Assembly: GCF_000020585.3 (NCBI RefSeq)
Contig: NC_011138.3
Span: forward strand, 2,221,675 to 2,285,674
From: Alteromonas mediterranea DE
GTDB taxonomy: Bacteria > Pseudomonadota > Gammaproteobacteria > Enterobacterales > Alteromonadaceae
Direction: 5' to 3'
DNA length: 64,000 bases
Shown here piece after piece: positions 56,630 to 64,000 of this stretch (the first letter of the stretch is position 1; each line of letters begins with the position of its first letter). The translations under genes were made by a program, and so were the position numbers. The notes beneath the pieces were generated by a model. It did no database searches and had not been told where the DNA came from. It worked only from the letters and a program-made list of their open reading frames with translations.

Positions 56630-58729
56630 ATGAATACTATTCTGGTTACGACCAGTCGCGGTCTTGACGAACTATTAAAACAAGAAGTGCTAACTCTTTG
56701 TCCAGACGCTCAGATAAAGCAAGGACCAGGCACTATACAGTTTGAAGGTAGTAAGGAAGACGCTTACAAACTTTGTTTGTGGTCGCGTTTAGCAAATCGC
56801 GTGATCTGGGTGTTAGCATCGGGCAAAGCGGGTGATGCTGAAGCACTTTATAACACAGCAATGGGTATCGACTGGCAAATGCAGATGGATTCACGTCATA
56901 CGTTATCTGTACAGTTTATTGGAACCAACTTCGCTATCAAAAATACCCAATTTGGTGCGGTTCGCGTAAAAGACGCCATTGTTGACTCTTTCGTTGAGCA
57001 AGGTCTGCCTCGCCCGTCGGTAGAGCGAAAAACGCCAGATATCTCGGTTTACGCAAGGCTACATCGCGATAACGTGATTTTAGGCATTGATTTAGCTGGA
57101 GCAAGTTTGCACCAGCGCGCTTACAGGCAGGAAACTGGTGATGCACCGCTCAAAGAGCATATTGCAAGCGCGATGCTAATGCGAAGTGGCTGGACTGAAA
57201 ATACCGATGCGCCCCTGGTCGATTTAATGTGCGGGTCGGGAACCATTGCTATAGAAGCCGCCTACATTGCCCGCAATATTGCGCCGGGCATCAAGCGCTC
57301 ATACTGGGGTTTTACTAAGTGGCTTGGTCATGAAGCGACGTTGTGGGATAGCCTACTTGAAGATGCAATTTCGGTGCAAAAGCCAAGCTGTGGTGGCGGT
57401 ATATACGCCGGTGATTTTAGCCGCAAAATGGTGGCCATTGCCAAAGCAAATGCCGATTTTGCAGGCGTATTCAACGATATTTCTTTTTCTCAGCAAGACG
57501 CTACGAAATCGTCTCCACCTGTGGCTACACCAGGCTATGTGGTGTCTAACCCACCATACGGCGAGCGTTTAGGTGAATTAACGTCGCTCATCCCGCTTTT
57601 TAGCGATTGGGGTAAGCGCTTTAAAGAAGCCTGGAAAGGCTGGCATGTATCGCTGCTTAGCAGCAACCGTGACTTGCTACGGGTGTTGAAGCTTCGCGCA
57701 ACCAAAGACTATGCCATGAATAACGGTAAGTTAGAATGTCGCTTAGCTAACTATGTGTTAGATGAACAAAACACCGTTCAATTTAGTGAAGATGCGGGCA
57801 ATCACGAATTTGCCAACCGTTTAAAGAAAAACCTGAAACGCATGAAAGGCTGGGTCAAGAGCGCCAATACTAACTGCTATCGCATATACGATGCCGACTT
57901 ACCTGATTACAATGTAGCGGTGGATAGGTATGGCGACTGGTTGGTCGTACAAGAATACGCACCGCCGAAAACGGTATCTGAAGACAAGGCCCGTAAACGC
58001 CTTCAGGAAGTGTTACTTCACCTGCCAGCCGTAACCGGCGTTTCGCCTAAAAATATTGCGCTAAAAGTACGTGCTCAGCAAAAGGGCTCCAAGCAGTACG
58101 AGAAAATTAACCAATCTGGCGAAATGATGGAAGTGTTCGAAAATGGCGCACGTTTTCTCGTAAACCTAACCGACTACTTAGATACCGGGCTTTTCCTGGA
58201 CCATCGAAACACCCGCCAAAAGGTAAAAGCCTTATCTCAAGGTAAAGACGTGCTGAACCTGTTTTCATATACGGGGAGCGTATCAGTGTTTGCGGCTATG
58301 GGTGGCGCAAAATCAGTTACCACGGTAGATATGTCTAACACCTACCTGGATTGGGCGAAAAAGAATGTCGCGCTTAATAAACTAAGCGGTCCTCATGCCT
58401 TTATCCAGGCTGATTGCACAACATGGCTTGGTACGCATAAAGGCAAATACGATTTGATTTTTATCGACCCACCGTCGTTTTCAAATTCAAAGCGCATGCA
58501 AAATACGTGGGATGTGCAGCGTGACCATGTGAAAATGCTCACCGACGCTAAGGCCTGCTTAAAAGAGCAGGGGACAATCATTTTCTCTAACAACAAGCGC
58601 GGTTTTAAGCTTGATGAAACTGCGGTTACAGCACTTGGTTTACAGGTAGAAAATATTACCAAGGAAACCATACCCGAAGACTTTGCTCGTAAGGGCAAAA
58701 TTCACCAGTGCTGGGTGTTGCGTTCATGA
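56630..58729 (+). CDS. rlmKL: Bifunctional 23S rRNA methyltransferase RlmKL
   Basis: Fused enzyme making m2G2445 (RlmL half) and m7G2069 (RlmK half) in 23S rRNA, 699 aa. An N-terminal THUMP domain is followed by the RlmL Rossmann domain (LVDLMCGSGTIAIEA, catalytic NPPYGERLG), then the RlmK domain (LNLFSYTGSVSVFAAMGGA, DPPSFSNS). Its stop overlaps the next ATG by 4 bp (ATGA). The order rlmKL, glutaredoxin-like gene, uup is conserved with other gammaproteobacteria. Confidence 0.96.
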   Translation: MNTILVTTSRGLDELLKQEVLTLCPDAQIKQGPGTIQFEGSKEDAYKLCLWSRLANRVIWVLASGKAGDAEALYNTAMGIDWQMQMDSRHTLSVQFIGTNFAIKNTQFGAVRVKDAIVDSFVEQGLPRPSVERKTPDISVYARLHRDNVILGIDLAGASLHQRAYRQETGDAPLKEHIASAMLMRSGWTENTDAPLVDLMCGSGTIAIEAAYIARNIAPGIKRSYWGFTKWLGHEATLWDSLLEDAISVQKPSCGGGIYAGDFSRKMVAIAKANADFAGVFNDISFSQQDATKSSPPVATPGYVVSNPPYGERLGELTSLIPLFSDWGKRFKEAWKGWHVSLLSSNRDLLRVLKLRATKDYAMNNGKLECRLANYVLDEQNTVQFSEDAGNHEFANRLKKNLKRMKGWVKSANTNCYRIYDADLPDYNVAVDRYGDWLVVQEYAPPKTVSEDKARKRLQEVLLHLPAVTGVSPKNIALKVRAQQKGSKQYEKINQSGEMMEVFENGARFLVNLTDYLDTGLFLDHRNTRQKVKALSQGKDVLNLFSYTGSVSVFAAMGGAKSVTTVDMSNTYLDWAKKNVALNKLSGPHAFIQADCTTWLGTHKGKYDLIFIDPPSFSNSKRMQNTWDVQRDHVKMLTDAKACLKEQGTIIFSNNKRGFKLDETAVTALGLQVENITKETIPEDFARKGKIHQCWVLRS

Positions 58730-58959
58730 AGATATACTTCTATACCGGTCCGCAGTGCAGTTTATGTGATTTAGCCGATATCGAACTTGCGCGCACATCC
58801 AGGTTTTCTTCGCTTACCATAGAGAAAGTGAACATTCGAAATAGCACCGAACTGTATCATTTGTACGGTGCGCGTATTCCCGTGTTGAAGCGTGATGATA
58901 ATAATAAAGAAATTGGTTGGCCATTTTCCGCCGCCGATTTAGAGGAGTTTCTTCAGTGA
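58726..58959 (+). CDS. Glutaredoxin-family (DUF836-like) small redox protein
   Basis: 77-aa thioredoxin-fold protein with the motif C11-S-L-C14 after the first strand (KIYFYTGPQ), and RIPVLKRD in the cis-Pro region. Start at ATG 58726, overlapping the rlmKL stop by 4 bp. Its own stop overlaps the GTG start of uup (GTGA). A thiol-disulfide role is inferred from the motif; the partner is unknown. Confidence 0.88.
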   Translation: MKIYFYTGPQCSLCDLADIELARTSRFSSLTIEKVNIRNSTELYHLYGARIPVLKRDDNNKEIGWPFSAADLEEFLQ

Positions 58960-60896
58960 GCATTTTGCAGTTAAAAAACATCACTGTCATTTATGGAAAT
59001 CCGCCGCTTTTAGACGGCGTTGAACTTGTCGTGCAGCCAAAAGAGCGGGTTTGTCTAGTTGGCCGAAATGGCAGCGGCAAATCTACCCTGATGAAAGTTA
59101 TTGCCGGTGATGTTATCGCCGACGATGGGCAACGCATCATCGAAAATAATACGGTCATCGCTCGATTAGAGCAGGACCCACCGCAAACCACAGACGTCAC
59201 CTTGTTTGACTATGTCGCCGAAGGGCTATCCGATGTAGGTGAAACCTTAAAAGACTACTTTCACCAAACCCGAATTGTTGGTGAGGACCCAAGTGAAGCA
59301 AATTTAAACAAGCTTCAGCGTTTGCAGGAACAATTAGAGGCAAGAGACGCGTGGCAGTTCGAGCAGCAAATTGAGCAAACGCTAACAATGCTGAAACTGG
59401 ACCCAGAAATTTCGTTATCTACGCTATCTGGGGGATGGCGCAGAAAAGCAGCCCTCGCGAGAGCCCTTGTTCGCCAGCCAGACTTATTGCTGTTAGATGA
59501 ACCAACAAACCATCTTGATATCGAAATGATACGCTGGCTTGAGACAAGCCTGAGTAACTATCAAGGTGCGATAGTATTTGTGAGCCACGACCGTGCATTT
59601 ATTCGTGCAATGGCTACACGCATTGTGGACCTCGATAGAGGTACGGTAACCAGCTACCCCGGCAACTATGAAACCTACTTAGAGAAAAAGCAGCACGACC
59701 TCGATGTTGAAGCCTCTCAAAATGCGGAATTCGATAAAAAGCTAGCACAAGAAGAGGTATGGATCCGTCAAGGTATCAAAGCGCGCCGAACACGTAATGA
59801 AGGCCGGGTACGTGCCCTCAAAAAGTTACGAGAAGAACGCAGAGCGCGGCGTGCGGTACAAGGGAATGCTGTGGTTAATCAGCACCAAGGGGCTCGCTCT
59901 GGCAAGATGGTGTTTGAGGTTAAAGATTTAAGCTACAGCATTGAAGGTAAACCTATCGTCAAAGGCTTAAATTTAAATGTACTTCGTGGCGACAAGTTGG
60001 CGTTAATTGGCCCTAACGGTAGTGGTAAGAGTACGCTAATAAAACTGCTTTTAGGCGAGTTACAACCGGATTCGGGTAATTGTAAGCAAGGCACAAATTT
60101 GGAAGTTGCTTATTTCGATCAGCATCGTCACGGTTTAGACTTAGAAAAATCAGTTATTGACGCCGTGGGTGATGGCAAGCGCGACCTTATGGTTAACGGC
60201 CATCCCCGTCATGTAATTAGCTACCTGCAAGATTACCTATTTACGCCAGAACGCGTAAATGCGCCTGTGAAGTCACTTTCAGGCGGAGAGAAGAACCGCT
60301 TAATGTTAGCGAAACTCATGCTGAAGCCCAGTAATGTACTGGTGCTCGATGAACCAACTAACGACCTTGACGTTGAAACCTTGGAAATGCTCGAAACCTT
60401 ACTGAACGAGTATGCCGGTACCGTGCTTTTAGTGAGCCACGATAGGGAATTTGTTGATAACGTTGCTAACAGTAGCGTGGTATTTGAAGGCAACGGTTTG
60501 TTAAGGGAATTCATTGGGGGTTTCACTGACGTAGAAAACTGGTATAAAGAGCAACAAGAAAAACGTCAGCAAATTGAAAAGGACGAAAAAGCCAAGGTAA
60601 AGAATGAAACTAATTCAGGTTCACATAGTCCTAGTGCTAAGTCTTCTCCACGTAAGACGAAAAAGCTATCATACAAAGATCAGCGTGAACTCGAGTCTTT
60701 ACCTAAAGCGTTAGAAGCGCTAGAGGAAGAGCTAGAGGTCATGCAAGAAAAAGTCAACGATCCCGACTTTTTTAAACAAGACAGCGATACCACTGCCAAG
60801 GCATTAGCCGAACTGGCGGAAAAAGAAGAATTACTTTCCCAGAAATATGCGCGCTGGGATGAACTAGAAAGTATGCTGGAAGATAATCAGCAGTAA
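58956..60896 (+). CDS. uup: ABC-F ATPase Uup
   Basis: Cytosolic twin-ATPase of the ABC-F family, implicated in ribosome and branched-DNA related functions. 646 aa from GTG 58956, which has agaggag 8 bases upstream and overlaps the previous stop. Two cassettes: Walker A GRNGSGKST, signature LSGGWRRKA, DEPTNHLD; then GPNGSGKST, LSGGEKNRL, DEPTNDLD. The C-terminal coiled coil (about 575-646) characteristic of Uup is present. Confidence 0.95.
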   Translation: MSILQLKNITVIYGNPPLLDGVELVVQPKERVCLVGRNGSGKSTLMKVIAGDVIADDGQRIIENNTVIARLEQDPPQTTDVTLFDYVAEGLSDVGETLKDYFHQTRIVGEDPSEANLNKLQRLQEQLEARDAWQFEQQIEQTLTMLKLDPEISLSTLSGGWRRKAALARALVRQPDLLLLDEPTNHLDIEMIRWLETSLSNYQGAIVFVSHDRAFIRAMATRIVDLDRGTVTSYPGNYETYLEKKQHDLDVEASQNAEFDKKLAQEEVWIRQGIKARRTRNEGRVRALKKLREERRARRAVQGNAVVNQHQGARSGKMVFEVKDLSYSIEGKPIVKGLNLNVLRGDKLALIGPNGSGKSTLIKLLLGELQPDSGNCKQGTNLEVAYFDQHRHGLDLEKSVIDAVGDGKRDLMVNGHPRHVISYLQDYLFTPERVNAPVKSLSGGEKNRLMLAKLMLKPSNVLVLDEPTNDLDVETLEMLETLLNEYAGTVLLVSHDREFVDNVANSSVVFEGNGLLREFIGGFTDVENWYKEQQEKRQQIEKDEKAKVKNETNSGSHSPSAKSSPRKTKKLSYKDQRELESLPKALEALEEELEVMQEKVNDPDFFKQDSDTTAKALAELAEKEELLSQKYARWDELESMLEDNQQ

Positions 60897-60908
60897 ATAG
60901 GATTTTAA

Positions 60909-62666
60909 ATGAAACGAACTCAGCTTGCCGCCGCCGTTCTGTTGGCAACAGGAAGTGTTTCGGCATTCGCCGCGACCTATTCAGTGACGCCTCTTCCTTT
61001 ACAGGATACCGCTAGAAACAATTTTGCTCGCTCAATTGATAACGCAGGCAAAATGCTGTCTGTGGTTCAACTTGAATACAATCCGCCGATTGACGTTGAG
61101 CAACTTGAAGAAGACACCACCTTCTTTGATGTCAGTGGCGATAGCTTAGAGAATGAAGAAGATGCACGACAAGGCGTGTTTTCAGATATTGATTACACGA
61201 CTATCGTAAATTACCTGCTGCAAAATACCACTGCGACCACAGGTCAAAAGCTTGCTACCTTCAGAACTTATGTGACCGATACGCAAGATATCTCGCTAGT
61301 ACCAGGCCTTGATGAAGTAACAGATAAGTTCGATGATTATACTCGGTCTGTCGAAGTCACAGGCAGAGATAGCTTAAATGGCAACTTTATTGTTGGTGAT
61401 TCGACGGGGCTAGTAGTACTAGACCCGTATGAAAACGAAGATGGCGATACGATAAACTACACGTACCGCGAATCAGCAGAGCAAGGTTTTGTTCAAGCGT
61501 CAGGTGAAACAAAAGTTCTGCCAGCCATTGACACAACAGCAGGCGGTTTCTCTTCGGCACGTGCAATAAACGCTAATTTGCAGGTAGCTGGGTTTAGTAC
61601 CGTAAGCTTTCGAGATGATGTCGATGACGCTATAGAGACCTGTACTGATGACGAACTGCGTGGAGACCAGTCTGAAGGCCGTTGTTTGTTTACCGTTTAT
61701 AATGGCAATTTTGCGGTACCGCGTATTTCTAGCTACTACATCAACACGTCATCAAACTATTTACCTGGCTTTGTTTTACTCTCTGAAGTAAACGCAACTA
61801 TTTGGCAAATAGACGTAAATGGCGATGTGGTAAGCACTGAAACTTACCCGCTGCTGTTCGAGCCAGATGAAGACGATGAACGTCACTATTTCACCTATGC
61901 CTATGACATTAATAATCAAGGTATCGCCGTTGGAGAAGGGCTAACGGGTGACAGAGTTACTATTACTCGCCCTAACGCTTCAGGCCTTAGCGAAAGCGAG
62001 CGTGTAGCAACCGTTTTCAGAGATGGCGAAACCATTGAGCTTCTTCCAAGAGAAGAAAATCTTCTCAGCCAAGCCATTGCCATTAATGATGAGAACTGGG
62101 TAACAGGGGCAGTACTGCGCTCGCAAAGTGATATCGCTCGTTCGCGCTTATTTGTATATAACTTAGATACCCAAGAGCAACACTACCCATCAGGCTTTTT
62201 CTCAAGCGCTGGTGTAACGGCCAACGCAATAAACAACAATAATATTGTTGTGGGTAAAGCCGATGTCGATGCGACAAGCGATACCCTGCGAGAGACGGCA
62301 GCGTTCATGTATAACATCGATACTGAAGAGTTTATCGACTTAAATGATTTAGTGTCATGTGATAACAGCTATGAGTTGTTAGAAGCTGTAGACATTAACG
62401 ATGACAATGAAATTATTGCTAATGCACGTATTAAAGCTACAAGTAAGTATGTAACGGGTGCTGACATTATCAACACTGACGGTGAAACCGTAGAAGTCGA
62501 TACTGTCGTAGCGGTAAAATTATCACCTATCGCTAATGGCTCTATTGATGAGTGCGAAATTCCAGAAGATGAGCAACCGTTCGAGCGTAGCGGTGCTTCA
62601 ACGGGCTGGTTAGCTTTCTTCGGCCTATTTGCAGCAACGTTTATGCGTAGACGTGTTAAAAAATAG
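60909..62666 (+). CDS. DUF3466 exported protein with HAF-like repeats and a GlyGly-CTERM-like tail
   Basis: 585 aa with signal peptide about 1-21. Six or so short repeats of the form A-[IV]-[DN]-x4-[IV]-x-G occur: RSIDNAGKML, RAINANLQVAG, YDINNQGIAVG, IAINDENWVTG, NAINNNNIVVG, VDINDDNEII. They suggest a beta-propeller-like exported protein. The C-terminus is GASTGW, a hydrophobic segment and RRRVKK, matching the general form of GlyGly-CTERM anchors and similar to the tail of the subtilase at 17587. It starts 12 bp after uup but is probably a separate function. Confidence 0.88.
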   Translation: MKRTQLAAAVLLATGSVSAFAATYSVTPLPLQDTARNNFARSIDNAGKMLSVVQLEYNPPIDVEQLEEDTTFFDVSGDSLENEEDARQGVFSDIDYTTIVNYLLQNTTATTGQKLATFRTYVTDTQDISLVPGLDEVTDKFDDYTRSVEVTGRDSLNGNFIVGDSTGLVVLDPYENEDGDTINYTYRESAEQGFVQASGETKVLPAIDTTAGGFSSARAINANLQVAGFSTVSFRDDVDDAIETCTDDELRGDQSEGRCLFTVYNGNFAVPRISSYYINTSSNYLPGFVLLSEVNATIWQIDVNGDVVSTETYPLLFEPDEDDERHYFTYAYDINNQGIAVGEGLTGDRVTITRPNASGLSESERVATVFRDGETIELLPREENLLSQAIAINDENWVTGAVLRSQSDIARSRLFVYNLDTQEQHYPSGFFSSAGVTANAINNNNIVVGKADVDATSDTLRETAAFMYNIDTEEFIDLNDLVSCDNSYELLEAVDINDDNEIIANARIKATSKYVTGADIINTDGETVEVDTVVAVKLSPIANGSIDECEIPEDEQPFERSGASTGWLAFFGLFAATFMRRRVKK

Positions 62667-62698
62667 TTGAATAGTGGCTTAAACTTTAATCCACCTTT

Positions 62699-62725
62699 AA
62701 AAGCCGCACCTACGCGGCTTTTTTT
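62699..62725 (+). terminator. Terminator after the DUF3466 gene
   Basis: The stem aaaagccgc / gcggctttt with an acctac loop is followed by Ts. Confidence 0.9.
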
Positions 62726-62967
62726 ATGCCTAAAAAATACAAATTGCGACATTTTTATGCATAAAAAATGTAACATAAATTTCATAGAAACTTCATCTAT
62801 TTAAAGTTTGTCAAGGCCTTTAATTTTTTATTTTTCTTGAACCATTTAGTTAATTGCACTATCAAAGTAGTGTACGCAATCACTTTTCCGGCACTATCAA
62901 GTGAAATGATGTAGAGCGCTCGAGAAAATGATTTGTTGTACGTCCAACAAACGAAAGAGGCTAATCA
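62726..62967. promoter_or_regulatory. Leader and promoter region of rmf, with direct repeat and 5'UTR hairpin
   Basis: An exact 10-bp direct repeat gcactatcaa occurs at 62856-62865 and 62891-62900 (35-bp period). A perfect 7-bp hairpin, tttgttg / caacaaa with loop tacgtc (62932-62951), lies immediately before the ribosome-binding site aaagagg (62954-62960). No ORF in the interval. Confidence 0.55.
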
Positions 62968-63144
62968 ATGAAAAGACAAAAAAGAGATAAACTGACACGT
63001 GCTCACGCAAAAGGCTATCAAGCTGGTATTAGCGGTCGTGCAAAGGAAAATTGTCCATTTCAGCAAAACGATGCACGTTCACAGTGGTTAGGTGGATGGC
63101 GCGAGGCAGTAGAAGATAGGCACTTAGGATTAAGTGTTAAATAA
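62968..63144 (+). CDS. rmf: Ribosome modulation factor RMF
   Basis: 58-aa basic protein that dimerises 70S ribosomes into inactive 100S particles in stationary phase. The start KRQKRDKL, GYQAGISGR, CPF and SQWLGGWREA match E. coli RMF (55 aa) closely. It has a good Shine-Dalgarno (aaagagg, 7 bases upstream). It is followed by a terminator and the convergent fabA, the same neighbour as in E. coli. Confidence 0.96.
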   Translation: MKRQKRDKLTRAHAKGYQAGISGRAKENCPFQQNDARSQWLGGWREAVEDRHLGLSVK

Positions 63145-63177
63145 CACTTCTCTTTTATCAACTGATTATGCAAAAGG

Positions 63178-63201
63178 AAAGCCCCTGAAAAGGGGCTTTT
63201 T
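63178..63201. terminator. Terminator between rmf and fabA
   Basis: The stem aaagcccct / aggggcttt with loop gaaa is followed by Ts on the plus strand and preceded by an A-rich stretch. Confidence 0.88.
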
Positions 63202-63238
63202 CGTGTTTGATAGCGCTTTGAACTAACTAACGTTTTAA

Positions 63239-63757
63239 CTAGAAGTTAGAGGTATCTTGGAAAAGACCAACTTTAAGATCTTTCGCTACATAAATCTCGC
63301 GACCATCAACTTCAACTGTACCGTCGGCCATTCCCATAAATAACTTGCGTTTGATTACGCGTTTCATGGTGATTTTGTATGTTACCTTCTTAGCTGTGGG
63401 TAGTATTTGACCGGTGAATTTTACTTCACCCACACCTAGTGCTCGGCCTTTACCCGGGCCGCCGCTCCAGCCTAAGAAAAAGCCCACTAATTGCCACATT
63501 GCATCTAAACCAAGGCATCCTGGCATGACCGGATCGCCTGGGAAGTGGCAATCAAAAAACCATAAGTCAGGCGTGATATCCAATTCAGCGATAATTTCGC
63601 CTTTGCCATGTTCGCCGCCGTCTTCAGTAATTGAAACGACGCGGTCCATCATAAGCATATTCGGTGCGGGAAGTTGGCTGTTACCCGGACCAAACATTTC
63701 GCCACGGCTACATGCTAGTAAATCTTCTCTGTTAAAACTATTTTTCTTCTCTGACAT
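63239..63757 (-). CDS. fabA: 3-hydroxydecanoyl-ACP dehydratase/isomerase FabA
   Basis: Bifunctional dehydratase and trans-2/cis-3 decenoyl-ACP isomerase that starts unsaturated fatty-acid synthesis. 172 aa from ATG 63757 (a TTG two codons upstream is less likely), exactly the E. coli length. Catalytic His71 lies in [11 protein letters not shown] and Asp85 in [23 protein letters not shown] is the other family block. Convergent with rmf. Confidence 0.97.
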   Translation of the reverse strand: MSEKKNSFNREDLLACSRGEMFGPGNSQLPAPNMLMMDRVVSITEDGGEHGKGEIIAELDITPDLWFFDCHFPGDPVMPGCLGLDAMWQLVGFFLGWSGGPGKGRALGVGEVKFTGQILPTAKKVTYKITMKRVIKRKLFMGMADGTVEVDGREIYVAKDLKVGLFQDTSNF

Positions 63758-63963
63758 TCCCAACTCGTTGTTGTTTTTAAAGTGACGGTGTTAATTTAGC
63801 GAACACTTGTACGCCAAACAACTCTGAACAGTCATTTTTCTGAAGAAAAGCGCGTGCTAATATAGTTTAGTGACTTTAGCCCGTACAAATATCGCTCTAC
63901 AAGCGCAATATTTAAACAGCCATTACCCTAAGCTCTACCATAACGTAACTTTGTGTGAAAACT

Positions 63964-64000
63964 ATGACAGAACAAACAACAAAAAAGCCCCAAAAAAAAA
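63964..64000 (+). CDS. Start of a gene cut by the right window edge
   Basis: An ATG at 63964 opens a frame MTEQTTKKPQK... that runs to the window end (12 codons visible), divergent from fabA across about 200 bp. Too short to identify. The Lys/Thr/Gln-rich start is compatible with many proteins. Confidence 0.4.
   Translation, partial: MTEQTTKKPQKK

Noticed and set aside
58708..58725. Earlier start for the glutaredoxin-like protein, and likewise 58917 for Uup
   Set aside because: Upstream extensions are not conserved in these families. ATG 58726 and GTG 58956 give stop/start overlaps, and the latter also has a good ribosome-binding site.
63414..63785. 123-codon plus-strand frame across fabA
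   Set aside because: Antisense to fabA; Pro/Ser-rich composition typical of reverse-frame artefacts.

Overview
The window looks like a chromosomal segment of a marine gammaproteobacterium of the Alteromonas type. This is inferred from gene content and synteny, not from a database search. Examples are fRMsr-proQ-prc, rlmKL-glutaredoxin-uup, rmf next to fabA, pabB next to nudL, the large 180-kDa-type NAD glutamate dehydrogenase, and many secreted or envelope proteins, some with GlyGly-CTERM-like tails. It is mostly housekeeping core genome. One insertion sequence is present. I see no tRNA, rRNA, CRISPR array or prophage.

Layout. 1-5.1 kb: 3' part of a response regulator with TPR repeats, a small hypothetical protein, tRNA hydroxylase TrhO, an EF-hand miniprotein and a DEAD-box helicase. 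5.2-7.6 kb: 3-oxoacid CoA-transferase (scoAB) divergent from a LysR regulator, with a perfect 27-bp palindrome between them. 7.7-10.4 kb: a coiled-coil membrane protein, an orphan soluble histidine kinase and CysB. 10.5-17.5 kb: L-serine dehydratase (frameshifted), NudL, PabB, class I fumarase and RmuC. 17.6-22.7 kb: a very large secreted subtilase and an intact IS5-family element with TA target duplication. 22.9-27.9 kb: branched-chain 2-oxoacid dehydrogenase E1alpha-E1beta-E2 and RlmJ. 27.9-32.8 kb: an atypical protein kinase fused to an unknown domain, a frameshifted TesB-type thioesterase, a gamma carbonic anhydrase and an alanine-glyoxylate-type aminotransferase. 33.1-37.4 kb: SIMPL protein, fRMsr, a small acidic protein, ProQ and Prc. 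37.4-43.2 kb: two sodium-coupled transporters, PepN and a DUF2835 protein. 43.5-50.4 kb: a four-gene envelope cluster, DUF1302 barrel / DUF1329 / YCF48-type beta-propeller (frameshifted) / MMPL-type RND transporter. 50.6-63.8 kb: glutamate dehydrogenase, PyrD, RlmKL, glutaredoxin-like protein, Uup, DUF3466 protein, ribosome modulation factor and FabA.

How the genes work together. Several units feed acyl-CoA and amino-acid catabolism (scoAB, bkd, tesB-like, serine dehydratase, glutamate dehydrogenase, aminotransferase). Another set handles rRNA/tRNA modification and ribosome status (trhO, rlmJ, rlmKL, uup, rmf). The DUF1302-DUF1329-YCF48-RND block has the composition of a dedicated trans-envelope export or lipid-handling machine. 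It is the best candidate here for an under-described system. A caution: three otherwise conserved genes are broken by one- or two-base indels. In two of them the indels are paired, a few bases apart and of the same sign. Sequence error must therefore be excluded before calling them pseudogenes.
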